A stretch of 64,000 nt of DNA from Melastoma dodecandrum (Eukaryota > Streptophyta > Magnoliopsida > Myrtales > Melastomataceae): assembly GCA_029817715.1 (NCBI GenBank), contig JARUPY010000164.1:1182001-1246000 (forward strand), in the 5' to 3' direction. A program made the translations under genes and the position numbers. Positions 22,921 through 36,109 of the stretch are shown here, one piece after another. The notes under the pieces were generated by a model. That model had not been told where the DNA came from. It saw nothing but the letters and a program-made list of their open reading frames with translations, and made no database searches. The first letter of the stretch is position 1; the number at the start of each line of letters is the position of its first letter.

Positions 22921-24774
22921 ATCCACTATAACTCAAAAAGAACAATTTGAAGGGTTTTGTAGATTCATTGATCGGATGTGTCCCTATCAATGGTGACTCA
23001 TTATTTCGACTTTTGATGTACCCGAAGCAGAGGAAGAAACCTTCTATTAATTGTTTCTATTGAATGATTGGACATAATACCAATTGTGCAAAAATTCAAT
23101 ATGACACAAAATTTTACAGTAATTTGATAATAGCGAACATCCTTATAGGATGAATATCATTTTTGAACACTTATAGTGACAAGGAAGGCACAAAGGCTCT
23201 CCAAGAGCACAAATATTATTACAAGATATTAAGACTCTTCTGTAAAGGTAATGTGGATAACATAAAGGCTTTTTAACAAACATATCCGCACTAAGAATAG
23301 TGACTTGCTCTAGGAGACCATTTGGTTGGGTGCAAGACCATTCCCTTTGACGGTATCCTTATTTGTATGATTCTGATGATGAGCCATATACAAGCTTAAC
23401 CTTCTGTGTTGTAGAAGAAAGCTCGAAATACACTCCACAAACTACTACTTTTTGTAATGAAATATTTTTTTTATTAATTAGATAAGTTTTTAGTTAATAA
23501 ATAATTATTCAGTTACGAAATGAAAAAGAATATTCTCATGAAATTATGCTTATTGATCAAGAAGCTAATCTAATCTAAGTTGTATTATTTGTTACCAAAT
23601 AAAATAAAATAAGTAATCAGTTTTTTATTAAAGGAAATAAATTACTAATTTTTTTAACTGTTCTACAGATTCTTAACTTCTGTGGATCGAATTATCCACC
23701 AACGGGGACAAGTATCCATATCATCTGTCCAAGTTAATGCATCTTGGACAAACTTAAATCAAATTTGAAACTTATAAAAGTTAACCTCGAATTACTTCTA
23801 ATTATAGAAAGTTACTATTCGTTTCAGTCTAAAAACTTTTATAATGCACTATTGTTGCAAATTTCATTAAATCAGATATTCATCGATTTAATCTAATTCC
23901 TAATGTATAATTACTATAGGATGACGCCATCGTACAATAACCAAATTAACATTGATGATTATTTATTTACCATTTTTGTGTAGAAGGTATGTTAGTTAAT
24001 TTTGTTTTTTATACTTAGCTTTTGAGTCATCTGTATAAATAGGTGAAATCGTTCTTGTAATAAGTGTTAGTGTGTAAATAAAGAGAGAGAAACGTGTAAA
24101 GATACATAGGGTGTTCGTTTAAGTGGTCTTGAGTGTTGTTAGTCACACACGAGAAGCAACAGTTACTATAGAAATTTATAACGTTGATGAAGCCTTCTAG
24201 AGGTTGACTTAGGCCACAAGGGACTCTTGGTTGGACACTACCAGAGAAGTTGGAGGAGACGTACGACTAGAGGCTAGTGTACCAATGTCGAAGTGGGCTA
24301 AAGAGAAGGGCCGATACTCTAGGAGTACAAAAGGTGAGGAAATGACCAGCTTCTGCACTCTGTATGTGTAGGAACCTAGGACAGAGGTTGTTGCCTGCTC
24401 GTTTGGGGTTCACCATAAAGTCGTTGTCTCGAGGGAATGTGCATGAGAAGTCGCAACTGGGTCTTGTGTAGGTGCGGGCATCGCCGAAGTGATCGTCCGT
24501 ATGGAAGTCGTAGCGGATTGCTATGTAGGTGAGAACATAGTCGAAGAGAAACGTCCGAAGGGAAGTCACAGTGAGGATCTGTGCAGGCGAGGACACCGCC
24601 TAAGGAAGACATTCAAACAACGATTACTATTATTAGTCACACTAACCCGTGCAAATGAGTAACTTGTTAAGGCAAAACTTTATGGTGTATGCTGTTAAAA
24701 TTTGATCATGCATCACCTTCTGTATTCGCTAATACGTTTCGTTTTGTGATCACAATTCAATTATGGGTGAGAGT
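22921..24774. other. Non-genic repeat remnants; possible LTR at 24020-24620
   Basis: 22921-24000 is AT-rich with no gene; short peptide islands near 23020-23100 look like decayed gag. From about 24020 there is a TATA element (CTGTATAAATAGGTG), then a series of repeated AGTCGTAG/GAAGTC phrases up to 24600. This is the composition of a copia-type LTR, but I could not set boundaries. Element G inserted at its right end. Confidence 0.35.
24770..24774. repeat. Target-site duplication AGAGT (left copy)
   Basis: AGAGT here and at 30006-30010 bracket element G exactly. Confidence 0.85.
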
Positions 24775-25440
24775 TGATGCGAGTTGGATCGAACAAGGCC
24801 AAGTCGGGATCAAGTCGAGAAGAACACTCAAGACGGGAAGTACCTTCATAATCTTGAATCAGTCGAGTTGATTCGTCAAGTCAAGAAGACAAGAGCTTTT
24901 CTCGAGATCAAGCGTCGACTCATTCAAAGGAAACTCGAGACCGGGAACTTGAGATAGCTTCAAGTCGGGACTTGCACAAAGGAAGACCAGTTGACGTCAA
25001 GCCCAGATTCTTTAATGAATAATATTGAACTTGTTTTTAATTAATTTTTTATCTTTCTTGTTTGGGCCTAATTGACAGCTAGGTTTAGCCCATTTTCGGT
25101 CTTCTATAAATAGGACTCGTGTGTTTAGGGTTGAACAAAACATTTTGAACATTTTTCCCAAATTTGACTGCCGTCAAGTTCTCTTGAACTTTACGTTATT
25201 TCTCTTATCGTTTGGTAGATTTCCCAGCGTGAGGAGAATTATCCGAGCGTTCCCATAATCAATGGTGTTTCTGTATCTAATTGTGCGATGTTCAACCCTT
25301 GTGATCGTCCCGATGGCGTGTTGGTTGTGTGGTGGTCTTTGTCCTATCCCTTTAGTTTGTTTTGGCTTGTTTTTTTGTTGATGTTCATTCCGTTTCACCA
25401 TCATCATAGTTATTCCCATTTCCATCACTGTCAAGCATCA
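24775..25440 (+). mobile_element. 5' LTR of gypsy element G
   Basis: 666 bp, starting TGATGCGAGTTGGATCGAAC and ending CAAGCATCA. It has a TATA element in TTCTATAAATAGGACTCG (about 25103-25120). Just inside is TTGGTATTTAAGC (25442-25454), a decayed initiator tRNA-Met primer site. Confidence 0.9.
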
Positions 25441-25449
25441 GTTGGTATT

Positions 25450-26310
25450 TAAGCCCGTTCAGCTCGTCTAGAGTAGGAGGTTGAAGAATTATGCCGTCAG
25501 GTTTATCGCTCCTTGGAGAAAGGATGCCACCTGAACTGCAATCTCCTCGACTTGTTGATGAAGCGGACAAAAATCCTTTTGTGGATGGATATGAGGACGA
25601 GGAGAGTCCCAGGCAACAAAATCGGTATGAGAATAATACCAGGAGACAAACTCGAGAACAACTATCCGCACGTCCTGTTAATATGCAAGTGGACATTCGA
25701 GGGAAAGAGTGTTGGGGGAATTTGAATTAGCAACGTCATCTAGAAGGGATGGAAAAGATTCGCTTGTATGATAAAATGAAAAGAGAGATGAAGAAGAGGT
25801 TTCTTCCCGAGTGGTGTCGACAAGACCTGTTCCTCATATTGAACTCGCTACAATAGTCTTCGAGTGTTTTTTAGTACACTCGAGAGTTCGATCAATTGAT
25901 GCTCCAGTGTGACATAGCTGAGCCACCGGAGCAAACCATTGCTAGTAGATGTTGTTGAGTTGTAGCCTTATTAGAGTTTTGCGGATGTATGCAATCTTGC
26001 CCACAAAGTCGAGAAGCAACAAGCTAGGAAAATGCTTATTAGGCCGGCTATGAGGAGCACTCCATTCAGCATAGGGAGTTCGTCCTCGAAAACTCCAATC
26101 TCGAGTTCGTCCTCGAAAACTCCAATCTCGAGTAATACCAAGGGCTAACCCAAAGTTGAAGTTCGGCCAACCTCGAATACTAGTGTCTCAAGAATGTGTT
26201 TTAAATGTCAAAGAGTTGGGCATATAGCTTGTGAGTGCCCAAATCGACGAACTGTCACTATTATGGAACTCTCGATTGATGATCAGGTTTTCTTATTGAG
26301 AAGGAGAACT
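25450..26310 (+). mobile_element. Gypsy element G: gag remnant
   Basis: The plus-strand frame from 25491 is a charged gag N-terminus (DEADKNPFVDGYEDEESPRQ). Near 26190-26260 a zinc knuckle reads CFKCQRVGHIACECPN, that is CX2CX4HX4C, the nucleocapsid signature. The capsid region between them is interrupted by stops. A CGAGTTCGTCCTCGAAAACT phrase is tandemly repeated near 26080-26130. Confidence 0.75.
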
Positions 26311-29300
26311 CATTTGGGATGACGAAGAAGAAGTGGTGGAGAACCCGATGAGGGCGAGGAGTTGGTTATTAGAAAAGCCCTTAATGCAAACATGGTGCCG
26401 GATGAAGTCGACCAGCGAGAGAGGATTTTTCAAACTAGATGCACCGTACAGTGGAAGGTGTGTCATGTGATTGTCGACAGTGGGAGTTGCAGTAATGTGG
26501 CCTCTCTTACTATGTTCGAAAAGCTGAAATTATCGACCAAGCCACATCCTTGACATACAAGCTTCAATGGTTGAGCAAAGAGAGTGATCTTAGGGTGACT
26601 AAGCAGGTGTTGGTTTCGTTGAGCATTGGTCAGAGCTTTAGAGGGCCACACCGTCGGATTGAAATCAAGCTCGATAAGTTAGTTCGAAGCTTGTTGAGTT
26701 GACCCGAGATATTCGAGACGAGAAATATGTATACATGTTGATGTTGTTCGAGGAAGGGAAAGAACAGGCTTCGACTATGTCCCCTTGAGTTCGGGCACTT
26801 TTATGAGAGTTTGAGGATGTGTTTCTCGAGGAAATGCCAAGAGGACTTCTCCTCTAAGGAACATATAGCATCAGATCGACCTCATTCCTTGAGTGTCCTA
26901 CCTAATCGACCTGCATATCGATGTAATCCCAATGAGGCGAGAGAGCTACAACGACAAGTCAATGAACTCATTGAAGGAGGTTTTGTTCGAGTGAGCCTCA
27001 CCCCGTGTTCTGTCCCTGCCATCTTGATTCCCAAGAAGGATGGCTCATGACGAATATGTGTCCACAATCAAGCAATCACTAAGATAACCATCAAGTATCG
27101 ATTTTACAGTCATCGACTTGGTGATATGCTCGATGAGTTGCATGATTCGCTAATATTATCGAAGGTGGACCAACGAAGTGGCTATCACCATATTCGGATG
27201 AAGGAAGGAGACGAGTATAATACAACATTCAAAACCAAATTCGGGTTGTACGAGTGAATGGTTATGTCCTTTGGTCGCTTGAATGCGCCAAGCACCTTCA
27301 TGCGATTGATGAACCAGGTGTTTCGTTCTTTCATCGGCAAATTTGTGGTTGTTTATTTTTATGATATTCTTGTACATAGCCGCAGCGAGGAACAACACAT
27401 TGACCACCTTATACAGTTATTTGAGAAGTTGAGGGAATAATGTCTATTTGGGAACAACAAGAAGTGGAAGTTCTCGACTTCCAAACTTGTCTTTCTAAGG
27501 TACGTCATCTCGAGAAAAGGTATTCCGGTGGATGAGAATACAGTTCTCGTTGTTCGAGAAGGGCTACTCCCAAGACAACTCATGACATCCGGAGTTTTCA
27601 CGGCCTAACGTCGTGTTACCGGAGATTTATCAAGGACTTCAGTTCGATTGCAGCCTTGATGACAGAGTGTTTGAAGGGGATGTCTTTCGAGTGGACTCCC
27701 GCGGCTCAAACTAGTTTCGAGTTGCTCAAGACTCGTTTGTGCGAGGCGCCCGTATTGGCACTCCCTGACTTATAGAAGGTGTTTGCAGTCGAGTGTGACG
27801 CCTCAGGAGTAGGAACTGGAAACGTACCATTGCAAGAAGGTCGACCAATCTCATATTTCAGTGAGAAGTTAAATGGTTCTCGACTGAATTACTCCACCTA
27901 CGATAAGGAGTTTTATGCCATCATTTGTACATAAGAGATAGGGAATCACTATCTGATACCCAAGGAGTTCATTCTTCATACTGATCATAACTCCTTGAAG
28001 CATATCAATGGGTAAACAAATCTAAATCGGCGACATGCAAAGTGGGTGGAATTCTTTCAATCCTTCACTTTTGTCTTGAAGCATAAGTCAGGAGCAAAAA
28101 ATGATGTGGCAGTCACATTGTTGAGAAAGTCAACTCTCATGTCCAGGATGGAATCGAAGTAGATCGGATTCGAGATATTGAAAGAGTTGTACTCGAGTGA
28201 TGCAGACTTTGGAGAGGTGTATAAAGGGTTGTCTCGAGAAGCCTTGTGAGCATTATCATCTGTCCAACGGATTTCTATTTCGAGTAGTTAAGTTATGCAT
28301 TCCTCAAAGTTTCACTCGAATGCATCTTATTCGAGAGGTGCATGAGGGATGACTCGCTGGACACTTGGGAATCGGGAAAACTCTTGAGATGCTTTAGGAA
28401 CATTTCTACAGGCCTCGAATGGCAAGGACGTATACAGGTTAGTTCAATGTTGCGCAACTTATCAACGCGCAAAAAGTCACGTCCAGCCCCAAGGTCTCTA
28501 CACACCATTACCTGTAGTTGAACGCCCATGTCAGCATGTGAGCATGGACTTCATCCTTGGATTACTCCGTACACAACGACAGAAGGACTCAATCATGGTT
28601 GATGTGAACCGGTTCTCGAAGAATGCTCACTTCTTTGCTTGTAGGAAGACGAATGATGCTTCTCCCATGGTAGATCTTTATCTTCGGAAGATCGTTCGTC
28701 TGCATGGGGTCCTATCTTCGATAATCTCGGATTGAGATGCAAAGTTTCTGAGCTACAGTTCAACACCACTTGCCATCCATAGACAAATGGGCAATTTGAG
28801 ACCATGAACAGGACTATGGGAAGCCTACTTAGGGCTATGGTGTTTAAGAATCGGAAGGATTGGAACATTAAAGTTCCACAAGTTGAGTTCGCTTATAATC
28901 GAGCCTCTCATTCGACAACTCGAGTTGCACCATTCGAAACAGTGTGCGGGGTTAACCCGAGGATTCTAGACGAGTTACTGCCAATGCCTATTCAGGGTAT
29001 TCTCGAGAAGGTTGCGGTTTGATGAGCTGAAGAGATATTAAACCTCCACGCGAAGATTCAAACCCTGAGAAATATCAATCTAAGGCGAATCGAGATAAAA
29101 AGGAGCGAGTATTCCAGCCAGGAGATCTTGTCTGGGTTCACTTGCGAAAGGAGATGTTTCCAGCAAGGAGGAAGAATAAGCTCCTGCCTTGGGCTGATGG
29201 TCCTTTGTGAGTCATCGAGAGGATCAACAACAATGCTTACAAGATTGACTTACTGGGGAGTATGGAGTGTCGGCGACATTCACCGTCCAGGATCTCGCAT

Positions 29301-29350
29301 TGTACGAGATAACGAAGAGCCCTTTGATTTGAGGACAAATCTTTTTCAGT
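26311..29350 (+). mobile_element. Gypsy element G: pol remnant
   Basis: Domains in order: aspartic protease at 26362-26553 (ALNANMVPDEVDQRERIFQT, then VIVDSGSCSNVAS with an intact DSG); the RT N-terminal part at 26880-27050 (LPNRPAYRCNPNEARELQRQ, FVRVSLTPCSVPAILIPKKDG); the RT core at 27258-27440, where the catalytic motif is YFYDIL, one of the paired aspartates being lost; RNase H at about 27600-28000 in pieces; and the integrase at 28538-29022 (MDFILGLLRTQRQKDSIMVD, VPQVEFAYNRASHSTTRVAP). Many stops and shifts make it inactive. Its tail (29200-29340) is homologous to the tail of element C pol, so the two are one clade. Confidence 0.85.
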
Positions 29351-29360
29351 AAAGGGATGA

Positions 29361-30005
29361 TGATGGGAGCTGGATTGAATAAGGCCAAGTTGGGAAGAAG
29401 TCGCGGGGAGTACTCGAGATGGGGACTACCTTCACGGTGTTAAAGTGATTCGTCTACTCGAGAAGAGAGGAGTTTTTCTTGACATCTAGCGTCAACTCGC
29501 TCTAGAAAAGCTCGAGATAGCTTCAAGTCATGACTCGCGTGAAGGAAGGTGAAAGAAGGCCGGCCGACGTCAACCCTAGTTTTTTAAATTAATAATTTTG
29601 GACTTGTTTTTAATTACTTTTTTGTCATTCTAGTTTGGGCCTAATTGGGAGCTAGGTTTAGCCATTTTCAGTCCTCTATAACTAGGACTCAGGTGTTTAG
29701 GGTTGTGTATAACCTTTTGAACATTTTTCCCAAAGTTGGCAGCTGTTAAGTTCTCTATTGAACTTTACGGGTTTTCTCTTATTGTTTGGTGGATTTCCAA
29801 GTGTGACGAGAATTGTCCGAGCATTTCAATAATCGGTGGTGTTTCTATATCAAATTATGCGATGTTCAACCCTCGTGAAAGTCCCTGTGGTGCTTTAGCT
29901 GTATCCGTGGCGGTCTCTGTGCTATCTCTTTGGTTTGTTTGTTCGTTCCCGTTCATTCCGTTTCATCATCGTAGTTTTTCCTGTTTCCGTGGCTATAGCG
30001 CATCA
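29361..30005 (+). mobile_element. 3' LTR of gypsy element G
   Basis: 645 bp, starting TGATGGGAGCTGGATTGAAT and ending ATAGCGCATCA; it aligns throughout with 24775-25440. The purine-rich AAAGGGATGA at 29351-29360 is the polypurine tract. It is followed by the right target duplication AGAGT. Confidence 0.9.
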
Positions 30006-30010
30006 AGAGT

Positions 30011-30289
30011 AGACGTAAGCAAAGCGTGCTGAATGACTGTAAAATTCTTTGTATCGTACAAATCATTTCGGGATCCATTTCGTATATTATGTCATGCAGA
30101 AGCTTGTCTGGAAGGTTTTGCTTTACATAAGTTATTTTCCCCTACGGGATTGTAAAAAAGGAGTTAAAAATCAATAATTAGGCTTTGGTACTAATTCTAG
30201 CCCCGCTTAGTGTAACCAAAGGGCCAAAAGTTTTACCTGCTTAACTCCTCATCGAGATGTCAACACAAAATATCAAACTAATTATAGAA
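30011..30289. other. Unassigned spacer
   Basis: Continues the host sequence of element G. Nothing recognisable. Confidence 0.4.
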
Positions 30290-30650
30290 AATATTGATGT
30301 CAGTACTTCACAATGTAGCAAAAATATGATGCAACCAAGTCTCTGCAAGTTTGACCAGTCAAAACATGATCTACGTGGTATACACAAAGCATCATGTGTG
30401 TACAAAATTTTCAAGGTTTTGACACTACCAAGAGGTGATCAACTTAAGCTTGATCGATGGGGTCATCTCTAGAGCTTGAGAGGTTACCGTAGCAACATGA
30501 GTTTGGTGCATAACTTAGATGTTTCTGCCTAGATGAATTATTGTGTCTGATATAATAGTTTTTACTGAGTGACTCATTAAAGTACTAGTTCTTACAAAAA
30601 GTGAAAGTGACAAAAATATTTATAGTGGTTCAACAAATAATTATTATTAC
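30290..30650. repeat. Decayed copia LTR fragment
   Basis: Similar in order and wording to 22620-22920 and 46190-46560: AAGCTTGATCGATGG, CTTGAGAGGTTACCGTAGCA, TTTATAGTGGTTCAACAA. It is a third member of the same LTR family. Confidence 0.4.
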
Positions 30651-32350
30651 AATGGACTCCTAACGTCCTTCTTCCTCTCCGGGCCATCCTGGGTTGAAGC
30701 TCGGTGAATTTTCAGTCCATTTGTTCATGCTCATGCAACGTTTCTTCCACCTTGGAGCATGGTTGATCACCTCTCTTTAATTTTGAACTCGTCGCATGTG
30801 ATGTGGGAACACGAAACCTAGCCCGATGGCAACATATAATTTTAGGTCACAAAATTTTAGGCTTTCTTTAGTGAGTTATCCTTAAAATTATTTCAATGTA
30901 TATTATGATGCATTTTAGCAGTTTATATTCAGAAAAGCCCATTTGCCATGGAAAGTTATGAAAATGACCACATGTAAGTTCAACATCATTATGCTTTGGT
31001 TTTGCCTCGTTTAGGCTTATGTAACACAAGTTATGATTTTTTTATTAAGTGATCTCCAATTAGATCTCACTTTGGGTCATGCATCACTTACCGAATTTTC
31101 TGCAATTTTGGTTTAGTTATTTAAGCCCAAATTTTACATGACATGTCATTAATGGGTTGAAAATATCTTTATAAAATTTCGAGAATTTTAGAGCCTATTT
31201 ACATATTTTTATATATTTTTGTTTAGTACTGCATCATCCAGTTTTGGGTCATTTTACTTGTTTTATTATTGGGCTTGCAAGTGCACGTGGCTCGTCGTTG
31301 CCACACAATGGAAAAAAACATCCCTGCTGGGCCAATGGAACAGAGGGGAGGTGTGAGCCTCCCGAACCAATCTCATTTCTGTATGTAATGGGCCAACCCT
31401 TCCCCGCATACTTTGATCTAAATGTTTGTTTGTGATTATAATTCTAATCATCTAAAATGAATCTAGATCCAACGGTTGGATTGGGCCAAATGCCTGTAAC
31501 CCTATGACATGAGTGGACCTAAATCCTAGATCGAGTTGAACACACGTAAAACATTGTTATGAGTCTAGTTAGATACTCGAATCGAGTCCTATGCCTCTAA
31601 CCGGAGACAAGTTTTGGAGGAAATGCCACCTCATGTGAGTGTGAAAGCTAGTAAATATGAATCCGCGAACCTTAGCTTATCAGCTTTTTCGACTTAAGCC
31701 ATCTTTTATAAAAATAAATCGGTGGCGGCTCTTATTAGCTTACCTGGAGTAAGCACTACCATTTTTTTTTAAATAGTGCCATCATGAATGGGTGAAGGCG
31801 ACACGAGCCACTCCCGATCCTTCTTAAGCTTCCCTTATCAGATCATGCTTCGTTTTTCGCGTAACACCTTCTAAGGAGCATGGAGAGGACCAGCAAGGCC
31901 CATGCAGTTTTGATTAGGAACCAATGGAGGATCAACCGCAGTGCCCCAATGCTTGAGTCAAGGCACCACCTGGAGGGCACCCAGGGAGTAGACTCGGATC
32001 CTCGTGCCGTCCCAACTACGTTAGGGTATTCGTCAGAGAGTGTCTCAGTTTATTGGTTGTGGTAGTTCCCCTCTGTCCAGTTCATTAGGATGGTTGGTCC
32101 TTTTAGGCGTGCTTGGAATTCATTTCTTCTCATTCTGATTCTTTTTGCAAACTTTGCTTTTGAATTTATTTCTTTTTTTGATTTAGTGAAACCTTCTTGT
32201 CAGCCCCCGGCATGAAAGGATGGAGATAGAAAAGAATTGTTTTAATCAACCACTTTATTACAAATAGATTTTCTTGTTGAGTTATTTTTCTAGAAATCTT
32301 TTTGCTTAATGGTGTTGAAATAAGATATGTGATCACACTTGTCGAAGGCG
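30651..32350. other. Non-genic, unassigned
   Basis: 1.7 kb without a supported gene. AT-rich to 31240, then more GC-rich sequence at 31250-32100 with open frames of about 60 residues and no known motif. It is probably old transposon DNA. Confidence 0.35.
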
Positions 32351-33176
32351 GGAATTCTCTTGTTAAATAAAATCGTCAGGTTCCATTGAAATCCTAGAAA
32401 ATAAAATTAGTAACAATCAATCTAGGTTCAAGAGAAAGCGACAACGACATAGAAAGCACGGGACAAGAAGAAGAGAAATGCCCTCCCGATCTTTTGATCA
32501 GGGAAGTAGTAGCCTCGTCTGGATCTTCGTTTGAGCCCCAGCCGTCACCTCCTTCTCCGTCTCCCGATCGAATGTCTCCCCGACAAAGAACCGTCCCCCT
32601 CTAGGGTTACACATAGAAAATATAAATAGTTTCCTTTGAAAAGATTACTTACTATTTCCCAAATCTAATGAGGTCTAAAATAATAAAATAAACTAAATAA
32701 AATAAAATAGCCTAAAAGGACTAAATTAGGTCACTAATTGCTGCTCTTTTTCCTTAGAACGAACTTTGGAGGAGGGTTGAAGTGTTTGGACACGAGTTTA
32801 CATAGATTGTCGAAGCTCATGTCCTTCCAGCAGAGAAAATCGTCCTTAACTTCATAGAATCCCCAAGGTCACGTCCTTCAGATCAGAAGGACGCGTCTTT
32901 CTACTCTCTGAAATTGTTTGCCCATCTTCTTCAATTTTCGTCCAAAATTCCAGTTTCCCTTCATTCTTCTACACCAAATCAAGACAAAACCAAGATGCAT
33001 CAACAAGAACACTAATTTATCCCTATCTGGCCTCGAAATATAAAAAACTGACAATTCATACTCTAATTAAATAGAAAATAAACCAAAGCCTACTAAAATC
33101 TTATCAAAACTCACACAACTAACCATAGAAAGCACTATTGAGATTATGAAATAACTCTACTTTCGTAGAGTTATCA
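32351..33176 (-). mobile_element. 3' LTR of Athila-like gypsy element H
   Basis: Aligns with 35102-35905 from GGAATTC/GTTAAATAAAATC through to the shared end CTACTTTCRTAGAGTTATCA. The high-coordinate end gives TGATAACTCTA on the minus strand, the start of the LTR. The low end is uncertain because similarity fades below 32351. The minus-strand GGTTTGGAGATG just inside (33177-33188) would be the polypurine tract. Confidence 0.65.
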
Positions 33177-34759
33177 CATCTCCAAACCTATAACTTGCTA
33201 GTCGTGGAATAAGTCAAAAGAAACAAAAACAAAGGGAACTCATCTGCAATACCCAGCTTAATCCAATCTAAGCAACCCTCTCTCTATTCTCACCAATCTA
33301 TGCATTTCCGCACTCCCCTTGGTCGAGTCACGTGTCATGAAAAACTTTTCAATTTGATCTAGCCTCATGTAAATGTTGAAAATGATCAACTCGGTATGTC
33401 ATGTAGTGAAATCAACAGTTAAAGACTTTCAAAAAACACACTAGATCGGCACTTTTTAGAAAACCAACCAAACAATGACTGTTCACTCATCCTTAGTTTT
33501 TTCAACAATTTTCTCAACACAACCGTTATTTTAGCTACACGACTTTAAATGTATCATCACATTTTGGTGCAACCATTTAACGAGTTTTCGATCAATGACA
33601 CCAGTTGCAGTTGGACCAAAGCATTAGGTCATGAAGCACCCCTCAAATCTAATTCTCGAGTACACCAAAAGGACTCACACAACAAGTTCATATTTAGGCG
33701 CCAATCACATTTCATTCGTAGTTCTTTTTCTTTTTTGTTTTTCATTTCATACGCCCAAATATTGGTACTCAAAGCCTTAGAAACTATTTTTTTCCTTAAA
33801 TTCATTTTTTTTACCCAAGACTTGCTTCTTTAGCCAGCCCACTCATACCAACTACCATGCGTTATTAGATTTCTAGAATTGTCTTTAATCACTAATAATC
33901 CATACCGAGAAATCATTTCCCTTAAAAACAATTAAGTCCAATCACCAATTAAGCTCCATTTTCACTCTTCCGTAGGTCGTAACCACATGCATAACTAGTC
34001 ATCATCGAATATGGATCGACTTATCAAAGGTATTGTCAAGTTTTACCGAGGCGTTTGACATACCTAGACTCACCTAAAAACAAAAAGAATTAAAACAAAA
34101 CTAGCAAGGATCATCCAAACTCAAATCAAGAGAATAATCGGATCATCACCCAAGGACAAAATAGAGCAACAAAGTTGGAGCACCCCGAAACCTAGACTAG
34201 ACATCGCCTCGACGTAAATGAAAAACATAAAATTAAAAGGAATGAAGTACTCCCCTGGGGTAACTATCGGTTTTTGTCATCGACTTAGTCATCGGTTTTG
34301 TCATCGAAGCCTTGTAGATCTTTATCAACACCTAGAACATGCTCTTCAACTTCTACGTATTCTACCCATGATGGGATGCTGGAGCTGCAACAAAAGAACG
34401 GACTAATGGTTATGTACCTTTCAATCGAGAGGAATCCCTAAAAGAAATTTTTATGGACGAAGCAAGGAGATGTCCCTCAAACTTGGAGGACATCTCCCCC
34501 ATGGTTCTCTGATGAGCTGATATTGCAAGTTCGTGTCCATATATTTTAGAGGACGCGTCTTCCGTCAGTCGGTGCTTCATGCTTCGTCAAGGTCGCGCCC
34601 TTCAGACTTCGAGGACGCTTGTGCCTGTCCACTGTAAAGCAAAAAAATGGAATTTATTTTTAAAAAATAAAGTAAAATAAAAGAAAATTAAACTCGGGTT
34701 GTCTCCCAAGAAGCGTTTGATTTATAGTCATCGGCTTGACTTTCTTTTCACTTTACTGC
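33177..34759 (-). mobile_element. Element H: long 3' non-coding region
   Basis: Between the pol end and the 3' LTR lies about 1.6 kb without coding capacity, a feature of Athila-type elements. At 34460-34620 it has several GGACATCTCC/GGACGCGTC words that also occur in both LTRs. Confidence 0.45.
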
Positions 34760-35030
34760 TCCTTTAGACGAATCGAGGTTGCCTGTCGATCAAAGCATCC
34801 TCAGTAATACTTTAGTCGTTGCCATTCACTTTGAACAATCTTCTCGTACTATCTTTTAATACCTCAACCGCTCCTTGCGGGAATACCTCAACGACTCGGA
34901 ATGGCCTAGACCATCGCAATTTCAACTTCCCAAGAAATAACTTGAGTCGGGAGTTGAATAACAAGATCGACTGGCCTTGCTCGAAGTGCCTAGGCCAATT
35001 GATGAGGTCTCTAGATCAAATCAATTGATG
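34760..35030 (-). mobile_element. Element H: pol C-terminus (Athila-type)
   Basis: On the minus strand, 34820-35010 reads FNSRLKLFLGKLKLRW, RPFRVVEVFPQGAVEVL and LFKVNGN. This is the integrase tail typical of Athila elements (VLLFNSRLKLFPGKLKSRW...GAVE). It is joined almost directly to the 5' LTR, so gag and nearly all of pol are deleted. Confidence 0.65.
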
Positions 35031-35101
35031 ACCAGTCAATTACTCACAATAAGATTAAGATATTGATATATAGCCATGTAAATTCGAATAACCCAAACAA
35101 T

Positions 35102-35905
35102 GGAATTCATTCGTTAAATAAAATCACCATGTTCCATAGAAGTCCTAGAAAATAATCAATCCGGGTTCAAGAGAAAACGACAATGATCTTCCGATCCGGG
35201 ACAAGAAGAAGAGAAACGGCCGCCCGAACTACCGATCCGGGAAGTTGTAGCCTCGTCTGGATCTCCGGTTGAGCTCTAGCCGTCGCTCCTTCTCTGTCTT
35301 CTGGTTGAGTGTCTCCCCCACAAAGAATTGTTCGCTTCTAGAGTTACACATAGAAAATATAAATAATTTACCCTAAAATAATTTCTTAATATTCCCAAAA
35401 TCTAATGAGATCAAAAATAATAAAATAAAATAACCTAAAAGGACTAAATTAGGTAACTAATTGATGCTCTTTTCCCTTAGAATGAATTTTGGAGGAGGGT
35501 TGAAGTGTTTGGACATGGATTTCCACAGATTGCCGAAGGACACGTCCTTCTAGCAAACATGCGCGACTTTCTCTTCACAGAATCCCTAAGGTCACGTCCT
35601 TCGTATTAGAAGGATACGTCCTTCTGCTCTTTGGAATTGATCGCCCATCTTCCTTCATTTTCGTCCAAACTTCAAGTTGCCCCTTCATTCTCCTGCACCA
35701 AATCAAGACAAAACCGAGTGACATCAACAAGAACACTAATTTATCCTTACCTGGACTCGAAATATAAAAAATGACAATTCATACTCTAAAACTAAACTAA
35801 ATAGAAAATGAACTAAAACCTACTAAAATCTTATCGAAACTCGCACGACTAACCACATAAAGTATCTTGAGACTATGAAATAACTCTACTTTCATAGAGT
35901 TATCA
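35102..35905 (-). mobile_element. 5' LTR of Athila-like gypsy element H
   Basis: Partner of 32351-33176; ends TAGAGTTATCA at 35905. The alignable part is 804 bp; the low edge may lie as far left as 35063 (TGATATATAG). No target duplication was recognised. Confidence 0.65.
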
Positions 35906-36109
35906 ATATGGACTAGAAAAAAAGATAATTCATTCTCTCGTTTTTTACTCGAAAATGATTTTGGAGAATGTGTAATGCATACTCTCAAACTTTTTGTTTA
36001 CATAGTAGTTATATTCTTTGTTTCTCTCTTTTTATTTGGATTCTTATCTAATGATCCAAGATGTAAACCCGAACGTGACGAATAAAAGAATGACTTGACT
36101 TTATTCTCC

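Noticed and set aside
34819..35028. Plus-strand 69-residue frame
   Set aside because: The minus strand here encodes the recognisable Athila integrase tail.
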